Below are positions 17,774-26,446 of a DNA stretch of 64,000 nucleotides, piece by piece. This DNA comes from Novosphingobium lentum NBRC 107847 (GTDB lineage Bacteria; Pseudomonadota; Alphaproteobacteria; Sphingomonadales; Sphingomonadaceae): contig NZ_BCTW01000011.1 in assembly GCF_001590965.1 (NCBI RefSeq), positions 62,001-126,000 on the forward strand. The letters are read 5' to 3'. Under the pieces are notes generated by a model. That model saw nothing but the letters and a program-made list of their open reading frames with translations, ran no database searches and was not told the DNA's origin. Both the position numbers and the translations under genes were made by a program. Numbering within the stretch: position 1 is the stretch's first letter; each line of letters starts with the position of its first letter.

Positions 17774-19212
17774 TTGCCACCCTCCCCCGCCGCCGGTTTC
17801 CGGCAAAGATCCTCTGAAAGAAAGTCGAAAAGGCGCTGCTCGTCATCGGCCAGTCGGAAGTGCGGATCGCGCCGCATCGCTTCACGGTTGGCGGAGACTT
17901 TGCCCGCCCACTTCCCGCTGGAATCCTGTTCGGCAAGAAGGTGGTGATGTCCGTAAGCGCGCAGCAGGTGGCCAAAGCCCATGAGCAGCTCCGGACGTTG
18001 ATGGAAAAGATGGTGCGCCACCTCCACGAGTGTGTCGTACCCAAATCCCACGGGCTTTCCCGCTTTTGCTGTCTCGATCACCTTCACCATCCGGATAGGC
18101 ACGCGCACGTCCGAAGGCGTGCCAAGAAGGTTTGCGCAATAGGCGGCCAGATCATAGTTTAGCTCGGGCCAACGACGATAATAGCCGACCAGGTCGTCAA
18201 CCCGGTCTTCGGCCAAGGCCCACTCAAAAATCTCTGTTCGCAACTCCTGCTCGGCCGCCACCGCAGCGGCGCGCCACATCGCCTCTTTTGCCGCCTTCTG
18301 TTGCTCCCGCAGCTGCGCAAGCTCCGATATTGCCGCGCTCTCGGCCGCTGCGAAATCGAACGCGCAGACGGTCTGGCGATCGACATCGATAAGCAGATCG
18401 CTCCACGCAACGAGGCGCGCGACCCAGTCGTCGACGATATGCTCGCCCTCGATCCGCGGCTGTCTGTGCCACGCGCGCACGATCAGCTGGCTCGCCGCGA
18501 TGGACGCCGCGACCGTCGCCTCGTCGACGACAAGGATGTTCGAATTGTTGCCGAACAGGATGTCGTCGGTCGTCATTCGCCGGTAGCTCGGGTCGAAACT
18601 CGGCAGGATCCAAACGAGCGCTGCGCCCTCGTCGCGGTAGAAGCGCTTTCGCCCGAGCACCACATCAAGGAAGGTCGTGCTGAGCTGCACCTCGAACGCG
18701 GCTCGGAGATCGCCGCACCGGGCCGACACGTCGGGACGCCGCAGCCCAATCAGCCCCTCGCTTGCGCGCCAGGTCGCCTCCACCCGCACATCTGAGAAAC
18801 CGGGGTCTGCCGCGAGGCTGCGCACCAGCAGCTCTTTGGTGCGCAGATGTGCGTCGCTCTCCTGTGCGCCGCGATATTTCATGGCGCGCATCTCCGCCTC
18901 GGTCAGACCGCTATGAGTGACGGCCGGACAGGACCCGTCCTCCGAACGGTGCCGGAGGTAAAAATTCTTGCGCATGCTGCTCGCCAGAAACAGCGTGACG
19001 CCGCACATCGGGCAGACCAGACGCGGCCGCCCACGACTGGCCGCGTTCTTCAGGACGCCCCTCAGGCGAATGGCTGAGGCATAATCGAAAGAGCCGATCA
19101 GGCGCTTGGCGTCGAGCAGCCGTCCGGTGCGCCGACTGCGCGCTTCGATGATCGCGGGATCATCGACCGGGGTTGCCCGCTCGCGGGGATCGATGGTGAC
19201 GTTGCCGCCCAT
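17770..19212 (-). CDS. CoiA-like nuclease protein (DUF6035 type)
   Basis: About 480 residues. An N-terminal zinc-binding segment (LVCPMCG ... YLRHRSEDGSCP, roughly residues 65-95) precedes a restriction-endonuclease-like core. GLRRPDVSA (Asp) followed by AFEVQLS (Glu-x-Gln) is the D-ExQ pattern of CoiA-like nucleases. The C-terminal half is largely helical, with a charged stretch around ELAQLREQQKAAKEAMW, and has no motif I know. The start at 19212 lies seven bases after the WYL gene stop. It is coupled to the downstream GHKL gene by a four-base overlap. A DNA-cleaving effector role in defence is inferred. Confidence 0.7.
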   Translation of the reverse strand: MGGNVTIDPRERATPVDDPAIIEARSRRTGRLLDAKRLIGSFDYASAIRLRGVLKNAASRGRPRLVCPMCGVTLFLASSMRKNFYLRHRSEDGSCPAVTHSGLTEAEMRAMKYRGAQESDAHLRTKELLVRSLAADPGFSDVRVEATWRASEGLIGLRRPDVSARCGDLRAAFEVQLSTTFLDVVLGRKRFYRDEGAALVWILPSFDPSYRRMTTDDILFGNNSNILVVDEATVAASIAASQLIVRAWHRQPRIEGEHIVDDWVARLVAWSDLLIDVDRQTVCAFDFAAAESAAISELAQLREQQKAAKEAMWRAAAVAAEQELRTEIFEWALAEDRVDDLVGYYRRWPELNYDLAAYCANLLGTPSDVRVPIRMVKVIETAKAGKPVGFGYDTLVEVAHHLFHQRPELLMGFGHLLRAYGHHHLLAEQDSSGKWAGKVSANREAMRRDPHFRLADDEQRLFDFLSEDLCRKPAAGEGGK

Positions 19213-19219
19213 CGCGCGG

Positions 19220-19990
19220 TCAATACCGCTCGAGACGGGCGCCGGGGCGATCAAGCCCCCAACGCCGCTCAATGTAGAATTCGAGCGCTCGCCGCGTCTC
19301 GAAGCGAAGATCGTTGCCCTCGAAGCCATATTCGAGCCGAACCGCCCGCTTCTGCTCCGCAGTCAAATCCGCTCTGGGCCGCAAGCGGACCTCCACAATC
19401 ATGTCCCAGTCTTCGTCCGGCGGTAGCGTCTCCTCGATCGGGCGCATATTGAAACTGCTGCCGTCCGACACCCGCACGGGGAGGAAGTCGCGCCACTCGT
19501 TGCGATCTGGGCTCCAGGCCCGGACATGCAATCGCTCGCCGTCGCTCGCGATATGCGCGGGGGCGATCCACTGGCGATCGCGGCGGCCGGACGACATCGA
19601 CACATAATCGATCTCGACAAAGCAGCGCCTTTCGATCGCCTGGTTGAGCTCACGCATCACCGGCGCCGGGCATTGCCGGGTCGGTCCGGGAAGCCGCGCA
19701 AAATCCGGGTGGGCCTGTGCATATATCGCTTCAAGCGAAGGCGACTCGGTCGTATCTTCGAGTCCGCGATGCGCCCGGTCCGCCACATAGGTTTTGCGAA
19801 CAGGGTCATATGACGGTGCGGGCGGGCGCACGCGCTCCATGTAAATTCGAAAGTCGACCGCCGCTTGCGCGTTGGAGATGCCGAACCTTTCGATCAGGTC
19901 GCGCCTGTTCGCCTGCCCCAGCCAGGTGAGGCATTGGTCCAGATAATGTAGCCTCGCACGCTGCGCGGGCTTGAGCTCGCCGTCGGTCAT
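19220..19990 (-). CDS. WYL-domain transcriptional regulator (BrxR/CapW-like)
   Basis: About 256 residues. An N-terminal winged helix (YLDQCLTWLGQANRRDLIERF ... NAQAAVDFRIYMERV) is followed by a WYL domain (FVEIDYVSMSSGRRDRQWIAP, with HVRAWSPDRNEWRDF) and a C-terminal WCX-like region with V-x-L-x-L-R strands. This is the layout of BrxR and CapW, repressors that sit beside BREX, CBASS and other defence loci. The ATG at 19990 is preceded by a divergent promoter full of palindromes. It heads the leftward operon and faces sbcD, so it probably controls both sides. Confidence 0.83.
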   Translation of the reverse strand: MTDGELKPAQRARLHYLDQCLTWLGQANRRDLIERFGISNAQAAVDFRIYMERVRPPAPSYDPVRKTYVADRAHRGLEDTTESPSLEAIYAQAHPDFARLPGPTRQCPAPVMRELNQAIERRCFVEIDYVSMSSGRRDRQWIAPAHIASDGERLHVRAWSPDRNEWRDFLPVRVSDGSSFNMRPIEETLPPDEDWDMIVEVRLRPRADLTAEQKRAVRLEYGFEGNDLRFETRRALEFYIERRWGLDRPGARLERY

Positions 19991-20004
19991 GGTGCCGACC
20001 TTAG

Positions 20005-20058
20005 TTGACTCTTCGTGTAGAATCCATCTAGTTTCTACACGCATAGAAAATAGATGGA
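20005..20058. promoter_or_regulatory. Divergent promoter with two interlocked inverted repeats
   Basis: Between the WYL gene and sbcD two dyads interlock. GTGTAGAA (20015-20022) pairs with TTCTACAC (20033-20040), and TCCATCTA (20023-20030) pairs with TAGATGGA (20051-20058). A TTGACT (20005-20010) and a TAGTTT (20029-20034) with an 18-base spacer could be the rightward -35 and -10, so the operators overlap the promoter. Control by the WYL regulator is inferred. Confidence 0.6.
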
Positions 20059-20067
20059 ATCAGGGCC

Positions 20068-21210
20068 ATGCGGATTTTGCACACGAGCGACTGGCATCTC
20101 GGCCGCCAGTTCTTCCAGTTACCGCTCGACGAGGATCACGATGCGATCCTCGCCCAGATCGATTCGGCCATCCTCGAGCATTCCCCCGACGTGCTCATCA
20201 TTGCCGGCGATATCTTTGACCGCGCCGGGCCGCCGCAAACCGCGCTCACGCGCCTTCGCGACTTTCTGGTTCGGGCGACGGCCAAACCAGGACTCGCCAT
20301 CGTCATCATTGCCGGCAATCACGATGCGGCCGCCCAGATCGGCATGCTCGGCGTCCTCGCGCCGATCGAAAAGGCGCTGATCCGTGGACCGCTCGATGCC
20401 GACGATCTGCCGATGATGCTCGAAGACGAGCACGGGTCGGTTGCTGTCTCTGCCCTTCCCTTTTCCTATGAGTTCGCCGCGCGAGCCTGCTTTGACGCAG
20501 AGGATATCAGCTGCCCGGCCGACGTCATCGCCGCCCAGGTCAACGCCGCACGTGACCGTGTCCCGGCCGGCGCTCGATGGATCGTGGTCGCCCACAGCTT
20601 CGTCGAAGGCGCCGCCCCGACGGACAGCGAACGGTCGCTGTCACGCACCGTCGGCGGAATCGAAACGATCAGCGCGGAGATCTTCGACGGCGCCCACTAT
20701 GTCGCGCTTGGCCATCTCCATCGGGCGCAATCGGTGGGAGCACCGCACATTCGCTATTCCGGCTCGCCGCTCGCCTTCGGCTTCGACGAGGAAGGTCAGG
20801 AGAAATCGCTGACGCTGATCGACATGGCGGCCGATGGCTCCATCGAGACAATGGCCATACCGCTAAAGCCCCGACGGCCGGCCCGGACGATCCGGGGGAC
20901 GCTCGAGGAGCTCGTCGCAGCGCCCGTTGGCTCGGAAGATTTCATCCGCGTGGTCCTCACCGATGAGACGCCCCAAATCGATCCGATGAAGCGCATCCGT
21001 GTGCTCTACCCCAATGCTGTCCAGCTCAGTTACGAACGCGCTGAACGCACGCTGGAGGAGAAGCTGGGTGAAGGGCGCGCCGCGATTGACGATCCTGAGA
21101 CCCTCGTCTCCGACTTCATAGAATTCGTTCGCGGGGAGGCACCGGGCGAGATCGACACCCAGCTCGTGAACACGCTGATCCACGAAGCACGTCAGGAGAT
21201 CGAGGCGTGA
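20068..21210 (+). CDS. sbcD: SbcD-like exonuclease subunit
   Basis: 380 residues. The metallophosphoesterase motifs of SbcD/Mre11 are complete: DWHLGR, AGDIFDRAGPP, IAGNHD, VAHSF and ALGHLHR. With SbcC it forms an ATP-dependent nuclease that cuts hairpins and DNA ends, including protein-blocked ends. It overlaps sbcC by four bases. The position next to a WYL regulator and an OLD/UvrD pair suggests a defence role rather than housekeeping repair, although a plasmid maintenance role is possible. Confidence 0.93.
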   Translation: MRILHTSDWHLGRQFFQLPLDEDHDAILAQIDSAILEHSPDVLIIAGDIFDRAGPPQTALTRLRDFLVRATAKPGLAIVIIAGNHDAAAQIGMLGVLAPIEKALIRGPLDADDLPMMLEDEHGSVAVSALPFSYEFAARACFDAEDISCPADVIAAQVNAARDRVPAGARWIVVAHSFVEGAAPTDSERSLSRTVGGIETISAEIFDGAHYVALGHLHRAQSVGAPHIRYSGSPLAFGFDEEGQEKSLTLIDMAADGSIETMAIPLKPRRPARTIRGTLEELVAAPVGSEDFIRVVLTDETPQIDPMKRIRVLYPNAVQLSYERAERTLEEKLGEGRAAIDDPETLVSDFIEFVRGEAPGEIDTQLVNTLIHEARQEIEA

Positions 21211-24200
21211 AACCGCTCAAGCTCTTCATAACCGCCTTCGGGCCCTATGCCGCGACCGAGGTCGTCGATTTCCGCCGCGCCGTCGATGCAGGCCTGTTCG
21301 GGATCTACGGGCCCACCGGATCGGGCAAATCCTCGATCTTCAGCGCGATGGCGTTCGCGCTCTTTGGCGAAGGTGCGAGACACGAGCAGCCGACGACCAG
21401 CATGCGGTCAGGCCATGCCGCCGCGCAGACCCTCACAGAGGTGGCTTTCCTGTTCGAGCTCGGCGGCAAGCGATACTTCGTGCGGCGGCAGCCCGAGCAG
21501 AAGCGGCCGAGATTCCGCGGCGATGGCGAGACCGACCATGTCCACACCGCCTATCTGTTCGATGTGACCGATGTCGAGGTCGATGATGTCTCGGTCGACA
21601 ATTGCGGAACGGTGCTGGCCGAGAAGCGGGTCGGCGTGGTCAACGAACGCATTCGCGAATTGCTTGGCTACGACGTCGAGCAATTCCGCCAGATCGTCCT
21701 TCTGCCTCAGGGGCAATTCGAGCGCTTCCTCGCGTCGGACAGCAAGGCGCGTCTGGAGATATTGCGCGGCCTGTTCGACGTCTCGCTCTACGAGCGGATG
21801 ACCGAGCGCCTGAAGGAGCGTGCCGCCGAAGCCCGCACGACCTACCAACAGGGCATGTCGCTGCACGTTCAGCAACTGACCAACGCCGGGTTCGCCAGCA
21901 CCGATGATCTGACCAGCGCGATCGATGCAGCGGAAGGACGCTGCGCCGAACTCGATGTCGGCGCCGCCACGGCCGACGCGACCCGTGCTGCCGCCGCCGC
22001 CACGCTTGGCAATGGTGAGGCCCTGCAGAAATGTTTCGATGAAGCCAGCGCTGCGGCGACAGCTCTCGCGGCCCTTCAAGGACGCCAGACCGATATGGAC
22101 GCCCTTCGCGAGCGCCATACGGCGGCCGGATGCGCGGCGCAGCTGGTCGATCGTGATGACAGCGTCACGCGCGCGGTCACAGCCTTGGCTGCGGCCAAGG
22201 ACGCGGAGACGATCGCCTCGCAGCGCGTGACCGAAACCGTGGCGGCAGAGGCGACAGCGCAGCGGACACTGGAAGATCTGAAAGCCAAGGTCGGTGAAAT
22301 CGACGCCTTGAAGCGGCAACTTTCCGATTTCGATCGCTACGCCACGGTCCTAACCGATGCCGCCGATTTGAAGGTGCAGGCCGAGAATGCCCAGAGCCTG
22401 CTCGCAAGCGCGCGGACCGCGGCCGCGACGGCTCGGCAACAGGCCGATCGTGCAACGCAAGCGCTCATGACCCACCGTACAAATGTCGATCGGGCGCATG
22501 CCAACCAGAATGAACGGGTGCGCCTCACCGCAGATCGCGACCGCGTTCAGCGGCTAGCGCGCCACGCACGCGAGGTGGAGCGGGCTCGAACGGCCCTGGA
22601 GACCGCCGAAGGGCTTCTGACGAAAGCGCAGACCACCGTGGCGGACGCACGGTTGCACCGTAGCGGCCTTGAGAGCGCGGTCCGTGAGCGGCAGGCGGAA
22701 TTTATCGCCGGCCAGGCGAGGCTGCTCGCCGAGAGCCTTGAGAGCGGCAGCCCCTGCCCCGTCTGTGGCAGCGCAGACCATCCCCGGCCGGCCCATGGTG
22801 GCGAGCCCGCCGCCGGATTGGAGGCCGCATGGCGTGAGGCGCAGGTCGCTTTCGACAGCGCCGCAACGGATGCACAGACGGCGGAATCAGCTTTCAGCGC
22901 TGCACGCAGCGTTCGGGATGAACGAAAGACTGCCCTGGAGGCGCTGGACGCGCCCGAAGGCAGTGCCGCGGATCTCGAGGGTGAGGCCCTGCGGATGAGC
23001 AAGGCGATCGAGGCGCTGGGCGCTGCTGTCGATGTTGCGTCCCTCGTCGGACAGACCGGGACGCTTGAGGGCAACGTCACCACGGCGGACGCCGAACGCT
23101 CGACGAAGGCCGAAGCAGAGCAGTCGGCGGAGACAGCGGCCGCGCTCGCACGGCAGTCATATAATGACCATATCGCCGCAGTTCCTGAATCGCTTCGCGA
23201 TGCCGCCGCGATCGCGCTTCGGCGACGTACCGTCAGCACGCAGATCGACCAGCGTCAGCAGGAAATCCAGACGGCGCAGGACGCTTGCACGCAGAGCAGC
23301 GCTGATCGCGCCGCCGCGGAAAGCGACCGAACGGGTGCGGGAAAGCGTATCGCTGAATGCGACCAGGACCTTGCCGAAGCGCGTACCGCTTACGCGACAC
23401 GGCGAGCCGAGCTCGGCCTGACCGATGAGCGGTATCGGGTGGCGAAAGCCGATATTGCGAACATCGCGACCATGCTCGAACAACTCGACACCTTTCGCGA
23501 AAACCTGACGCGTGCGCAGAGTCGGGTCGAGGATACGAGCGCGGCGATCGCGGATCGCGAGCGCCCAAATCTCGAGCTTCTTCGCGCCGACCGGGATGCT
23601 GCGCAGGCAGCTGCCGCGACCGCCACCCGCGCTGCCGCCGACGCGCGAGCGGGTTGCAACCAGCTGACCCAATTGCTCGAAAGCCTGCGCGAGCAGATGG
23701 AGCGCCTCGCGCTGTTGAACGAACAATCCGGCCCTTTGCGCGCGCTGGCGGACGCGTTCGAAGGCCGCAACTCGATGAATATCACTCTGGAGACTTACGC
23801 CGTCGGCGCGATGTTCGATCAGGTACTGGAAGCCGCCAACCTTCGCTTCGACCCGATGAGCCAGGGGCGATATCGACTGGAGCGCGATGTCCAGACAGTA
23901 GGAGGCCGTCGCAAGCGCGGTCTCGATATCCGCGTGCACGACGTTCAGACCGGTCGCGCGCGTGAGGTTAGCACACTATCTGGCGGGGAAACCTTCATCG
24001 CAGCCCTCTCGCTTGCGCTCGGTCTCTCGGACATCGTTGAGATGAGTCATGGTGCGATTCGCCTCGATACGATCTTCATCGATGAGGGATTCGGCAGTCT
24101 CGACAGCGACAGCGATGGCGGGACGTTGGACCAGGTGCTGCAGGTTCTGCAAGACATGGTGGGCCAGCGTAGAGCGGTCGGTCTGATCTCCCACGTTCCG

Positions 24201-24281
24201 CTCGTGCAACAGGCGGTGCCCAACGGGTTCAGCGTTGTGAAGACGCCGAGCGGCAGCCGGATCGAGGAGCGGATCGTCTAA
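21207..24281 (+). CDS. sbcC: SbcC-like SMC-family ATPase
   Basis: 1024 residues. The N-terminal Walker A is GIYGPTGSGKSSIFSAM. Two long coiled-coil arms flank a zinc hook, CPVC at residues 517-520. The C-terminal half has the ABC signature LSGGETFIAALSLAL and Walker B LDTIFIDEGFGSLD. It forms the SbcCD complex with the upstream gene. The length matches SbcC. The coiled coils are rich in Ala and Asp/Thr, as expected for a GC-rich host. Confidence 0.93.
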   Translation: MKPLKLFITAFGPYAATEVVDFRRAVDAGLFGIYGPTGSGKSSIFSAMAFALFGEGARHEQPTTSMRSGHAAAQTLTEVAFLFELGGKRYFVRRQPEQKRPRFRGDGETDHVHTAYLFDVTDVEVDDVSVDNCGTVLAEKRVGVVNERIRELLGYDVEQFRQIVLLPQGQFERFLASDSKARLEILRGLFDVSLYERMTERLKERAAEARTTYQQGMSLHVQQLTNAGFASTDDLTSAIDAAEGRCAELDVGAATADATRAAAAATLGNGEALQKCFDEASAAATALAALQGRQTDMDALRERHTAAGCAAQLVDRDDSVTRAVTALAAAKDAETIASQRVTETVAAEATAQRTLEDLKAKVGEIDALKRQLSDFDRYATVLTDAADLKVQAENAQSLLASARTAAATARQQADRATQALMTHRTNVDRAHANQNERVRLTADRDRVQRLARHAREVERARTALETAEGLLTKAQTTVADARLHRSGLESAVRERQAEFIAGQARLLAESLESGSPCPVCGSADHPRPAHGGEPAAGLEAAWREAQVAFDSAATDAQTAESAFSAARSVRDERKTALEALDAPEGSAADLEGEALRMSKAIEALGAAVDVASLVGQTGTLEGNVTTADAERSTKAEAEQSAETAAALARQSYNDHIAAVPESLRDAAAIALRRRTVSTQIDQRQQEIQTAQDACTQSSADRAAAESDRTGAGKRIAECDQDLAEARTAYATRRAELGLTDERYRVAKADIANIATMLEQLDTFRENLTRAQSRVEDTSAAIADRERPNLELLRADRDAAQAAAATATRAAADARAGCNQLTQLLESLREQMERLALLNEQSGPLRALADAFEGRNSMNITLETYAVGAMFDQVLEAANLRFDPMSQGRYRLERDVQTVGGRRKRGLDIRVHDVQTGRAREVSTLSGGETFIAALSLALGLSDIVEMSHGAIRLDTIFIDEGFGSLDSDSDGGTLDQVLQVLQDMVGQRRAVGLISHVPLVQQAVPNGFSVVKTPSGSRIEERIV

Positions 24282-24379
24282 TGCCAAGCGATTGATGAGC
24301 CGCTACCTTGAGGAAGGACACTGCCGGCGGGGACAGTCTCCTCCCGATCCGTTAACAAGGACTGAGGGGGCTTAGCCAC

Positions 24380-26446
24380 ATGCGTATAAACCGGGCCAAG
24401 ATTGAGAATTTCCGGCTGCTTCGCGACGTCGAGATCGGCTTCGAGGAACGCACCACACTCATCGTCGGCCGCAACAACAGCGGCAAGACGTCCATCGCCG
24501 AACTCTTCCGGCGATTGCTGTCCGACCGCGCTTTGAGCTTTCGGCTCGAGGATTTCTCGCTCGGTTGCCACGAATGTTTCTGGACCGCGCTGATTGCATA
24601 TCGCGCGCAACCTGGAGCCTCGGAAACGCTGGATCAGCTGCCTGCGATCAAGCTCGTTCTGGATATCGGTTACGACGTCGATGCCGCCGACCTCGGGCCG
24701 CTCAGCGAGTGCGTCATCGATCTGAACCCCGATTGTCACGAGGCACGTCTCGAGTTCCGTTTCGCGCCAAAGGCCACCGCTCTGCAGGCGTTGTTCGCGG
24801 ATTTCGAGCAGCCGCTCGAAAACCAGGAAGCGGATCGCGCGCGACTCTTCCGTGCGCTCGGAGATCGCATCGCGAGCGCCTATGCGGGGTCGCTCGAAGC
24901 CGTCGATCCGAACGACGCGACCAACCGCAAGATGCTCGAGCCCAAGCTCCTTCAGGTGCTTGTAGGCGGCGGGTTCATCAACGCCCAGCGCGGGCTCGAT
25001 GATGATACTTTCCGCGAGCGCGACGTGCTCGGGAAGGTCGTCGAAGTGCTGTTCCAGTCAGCACTGAACGATGACCTTGATCCCGAGCGGCGCACCACCG
25101 CCGAGCAGCTCAAAGAGGCCGTCGACCAAATCCAGGGCGACCTCCACACCGGTTTCAACGCCAAACTGACGTCTCTGCTGCCGACCTTCGACCTCTTCGG
25201 ATATCCCGGCCTCATCGATCCGGGCCTTGTCACGGAAACGAGCTTCGACGTTGACAAGCTGCTGAGCAATCACACACGCCTGCGCTACCGCGGTGTGAAC
25301 GGCGTAACGCTGCCCGAGACATACAACGGGCTTGGTGCGCGCAACCTCGTCTACATGCTTTTACAGCTGCTCCGCTTTTTCCGCGAATTCCAGGGCACGC
25401 CGACCGCAGCTGGCGTACATCTGATCTTCATTGAGGAGCCCGAAGCGCACCTGCATCCTCAGATGCAAGAAGTCTTCATCCGGCAGCTCGAACACATTTC
25501 CAACGCGTTCGTCGCGCAGCTAAACGCCGATCGCCCTTGGCCGGTCCAGTTCGTCGTCACGACGCATTCGCCGCACATGGCCAACGAAGCACGCTTCGAG
25601 AGCTTGCGCTATTTCCTGTCGATCCCGGACGGCCTGGTGTTGCGTCGCTCCATCGTTAAAGATTTGCGGCAGGGCATGGGTGGGACGCCTGTCGAGGATC
25701 GCAATTTCCTCCACCAATATCTCACCCTGTCCCGCTGCGATCTGTTTTTTGCCGACAAAGCTGTCTTGATTGAAGGAACTGCAGAGAGATTGTTGCTCCC
25801 CGCGATGATCCGGAAGACCGATGCCGCCGCGGTCGGCGAGCCGCAATTGAGTAGCCAGTATCTGACGGTTATGGAGGTAGGCGGTGCCTATGCCCACCGC
25901 TTCTTCGAGTTGCTCGCCTTCCTTGAGCTCCGGACGTTGATCATCACCGATATCGATACTGTTGCCCCAGGCACGAAGAACAAGCGCGTCGCGGTCCAGG
26001 TCGCATCCGGTACGTTCACCAGCAACGCCTGTATCAAAAGCTGGTTCGAGCCAGATGTGAGTCCAATGCAACTCCTGGCCAAGACGGTCGAGGAGAAAAC
26101 CGGTGGAGGGCGGCGCCTCGCTTACCAGGTCCCTGAACAAGACGGCGGACCTTGCGCCCGCAGCTTCGAAGATGCCTTCATTCTCGCCAACCCGGACCTT
26201 TTCGACCTCGGCGAGGGTGACATCGCGACGTTGGCCTATGAGCGTGCGGCCGAGCAGAAGAAATCAAGCTTCGCGCTCGAGCATGCAATCGTGAACACTG
26301 AGTGGCAAACCCCGCGCTATATCGCGGAAGGGCTGCGGTGGCTGGCACAGGGCAATCCAGCTCCGACCCTGGCGCCGGCGGCGCTGGCCGCCGAGCTGGT
26401 TGCAGAGGTCATCGAGGCGGTCGACGGTGGCCAAGCCAATGGCTGA
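24380..26446 (+). CDS. OLD-family ATPase/TOPRIM nuclease (GajA-like)
   Basis: 688 residues. An N-terminal ABC-type ATPase has Walker A GRNNSGKTS (residues 30-38) and a late Walker B/signature region (LIFIEEPEAHLHPQMQ). The C-terminal TOPRIM domain has the acidic residues of OLD nucleases: LIEGTAERLLLP (around 460) and IITDIDT (around 519). OLD proteins nick or cut DNA and many act in anti-phage systems. It overlaps the UvrD-like helicase gene, the GajA-GajB arrangement of Gabija, though it is longer than the usual GajA of about 580 residues. A 98-base gap separates it from sbcC. Confidence 0.87.
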   Translation: MRINRAKIENFRLLRDVEIGFEERTTLIVGRNNSGKTSIAELFRRLLSDRALSFRLEDFSLGCHECFWTALIAYRAQPGASETLDQLPAIKLVLDIGYDVDAADLGPLSECVIDLNPDCHEARLEFRFAPKATALQALFADFEQPLENQEADRARLFRALGDRIASAYAGSLEAVDPNDATNRKMLEPKLLQVLVGGGFINAQRGLDDDTFRERDVLGKVVEVLFQSALNDDLDPERRTTAEQLKEAVDQIQGDLHTGFNAKLTSLLPTFDLFGYPGLIDPGLVTETSFDVDKLLSNHTRLRYRGVNGVTLPETYNGLGARNLVYMLLQLLRFFREFQGTPTAAGVHLIFIEEPEAHLHPQMQEVFIRQLEHISNAFVAQLNADRPWPVQFVVTTHSPHMANEARFESLRYFLSIPDGLVLRRSIVKDLRQGMGGTPVEDRNFLHQYLTLSRCDLFFADKAVLIEGTAERLLLPAMIRKTDAAAVGEPQLSSQYLTVMEVGGAYAHRFFELLAFLELRTLIITDIDTVAPGTKNKRVAVQVASGTFTSNACIKSWFEPDVSPMQLLAKTVEEKTGGGRRLAYQVPEQDGGPCARSFEDAFILANPDLFDLGEGDIATLAYERAAEQKKSSFALEHAIVNTEWQTPRYIAEGLRWLAQGNPAPTLAPAALAAELVAEVIEAVDGGQANG

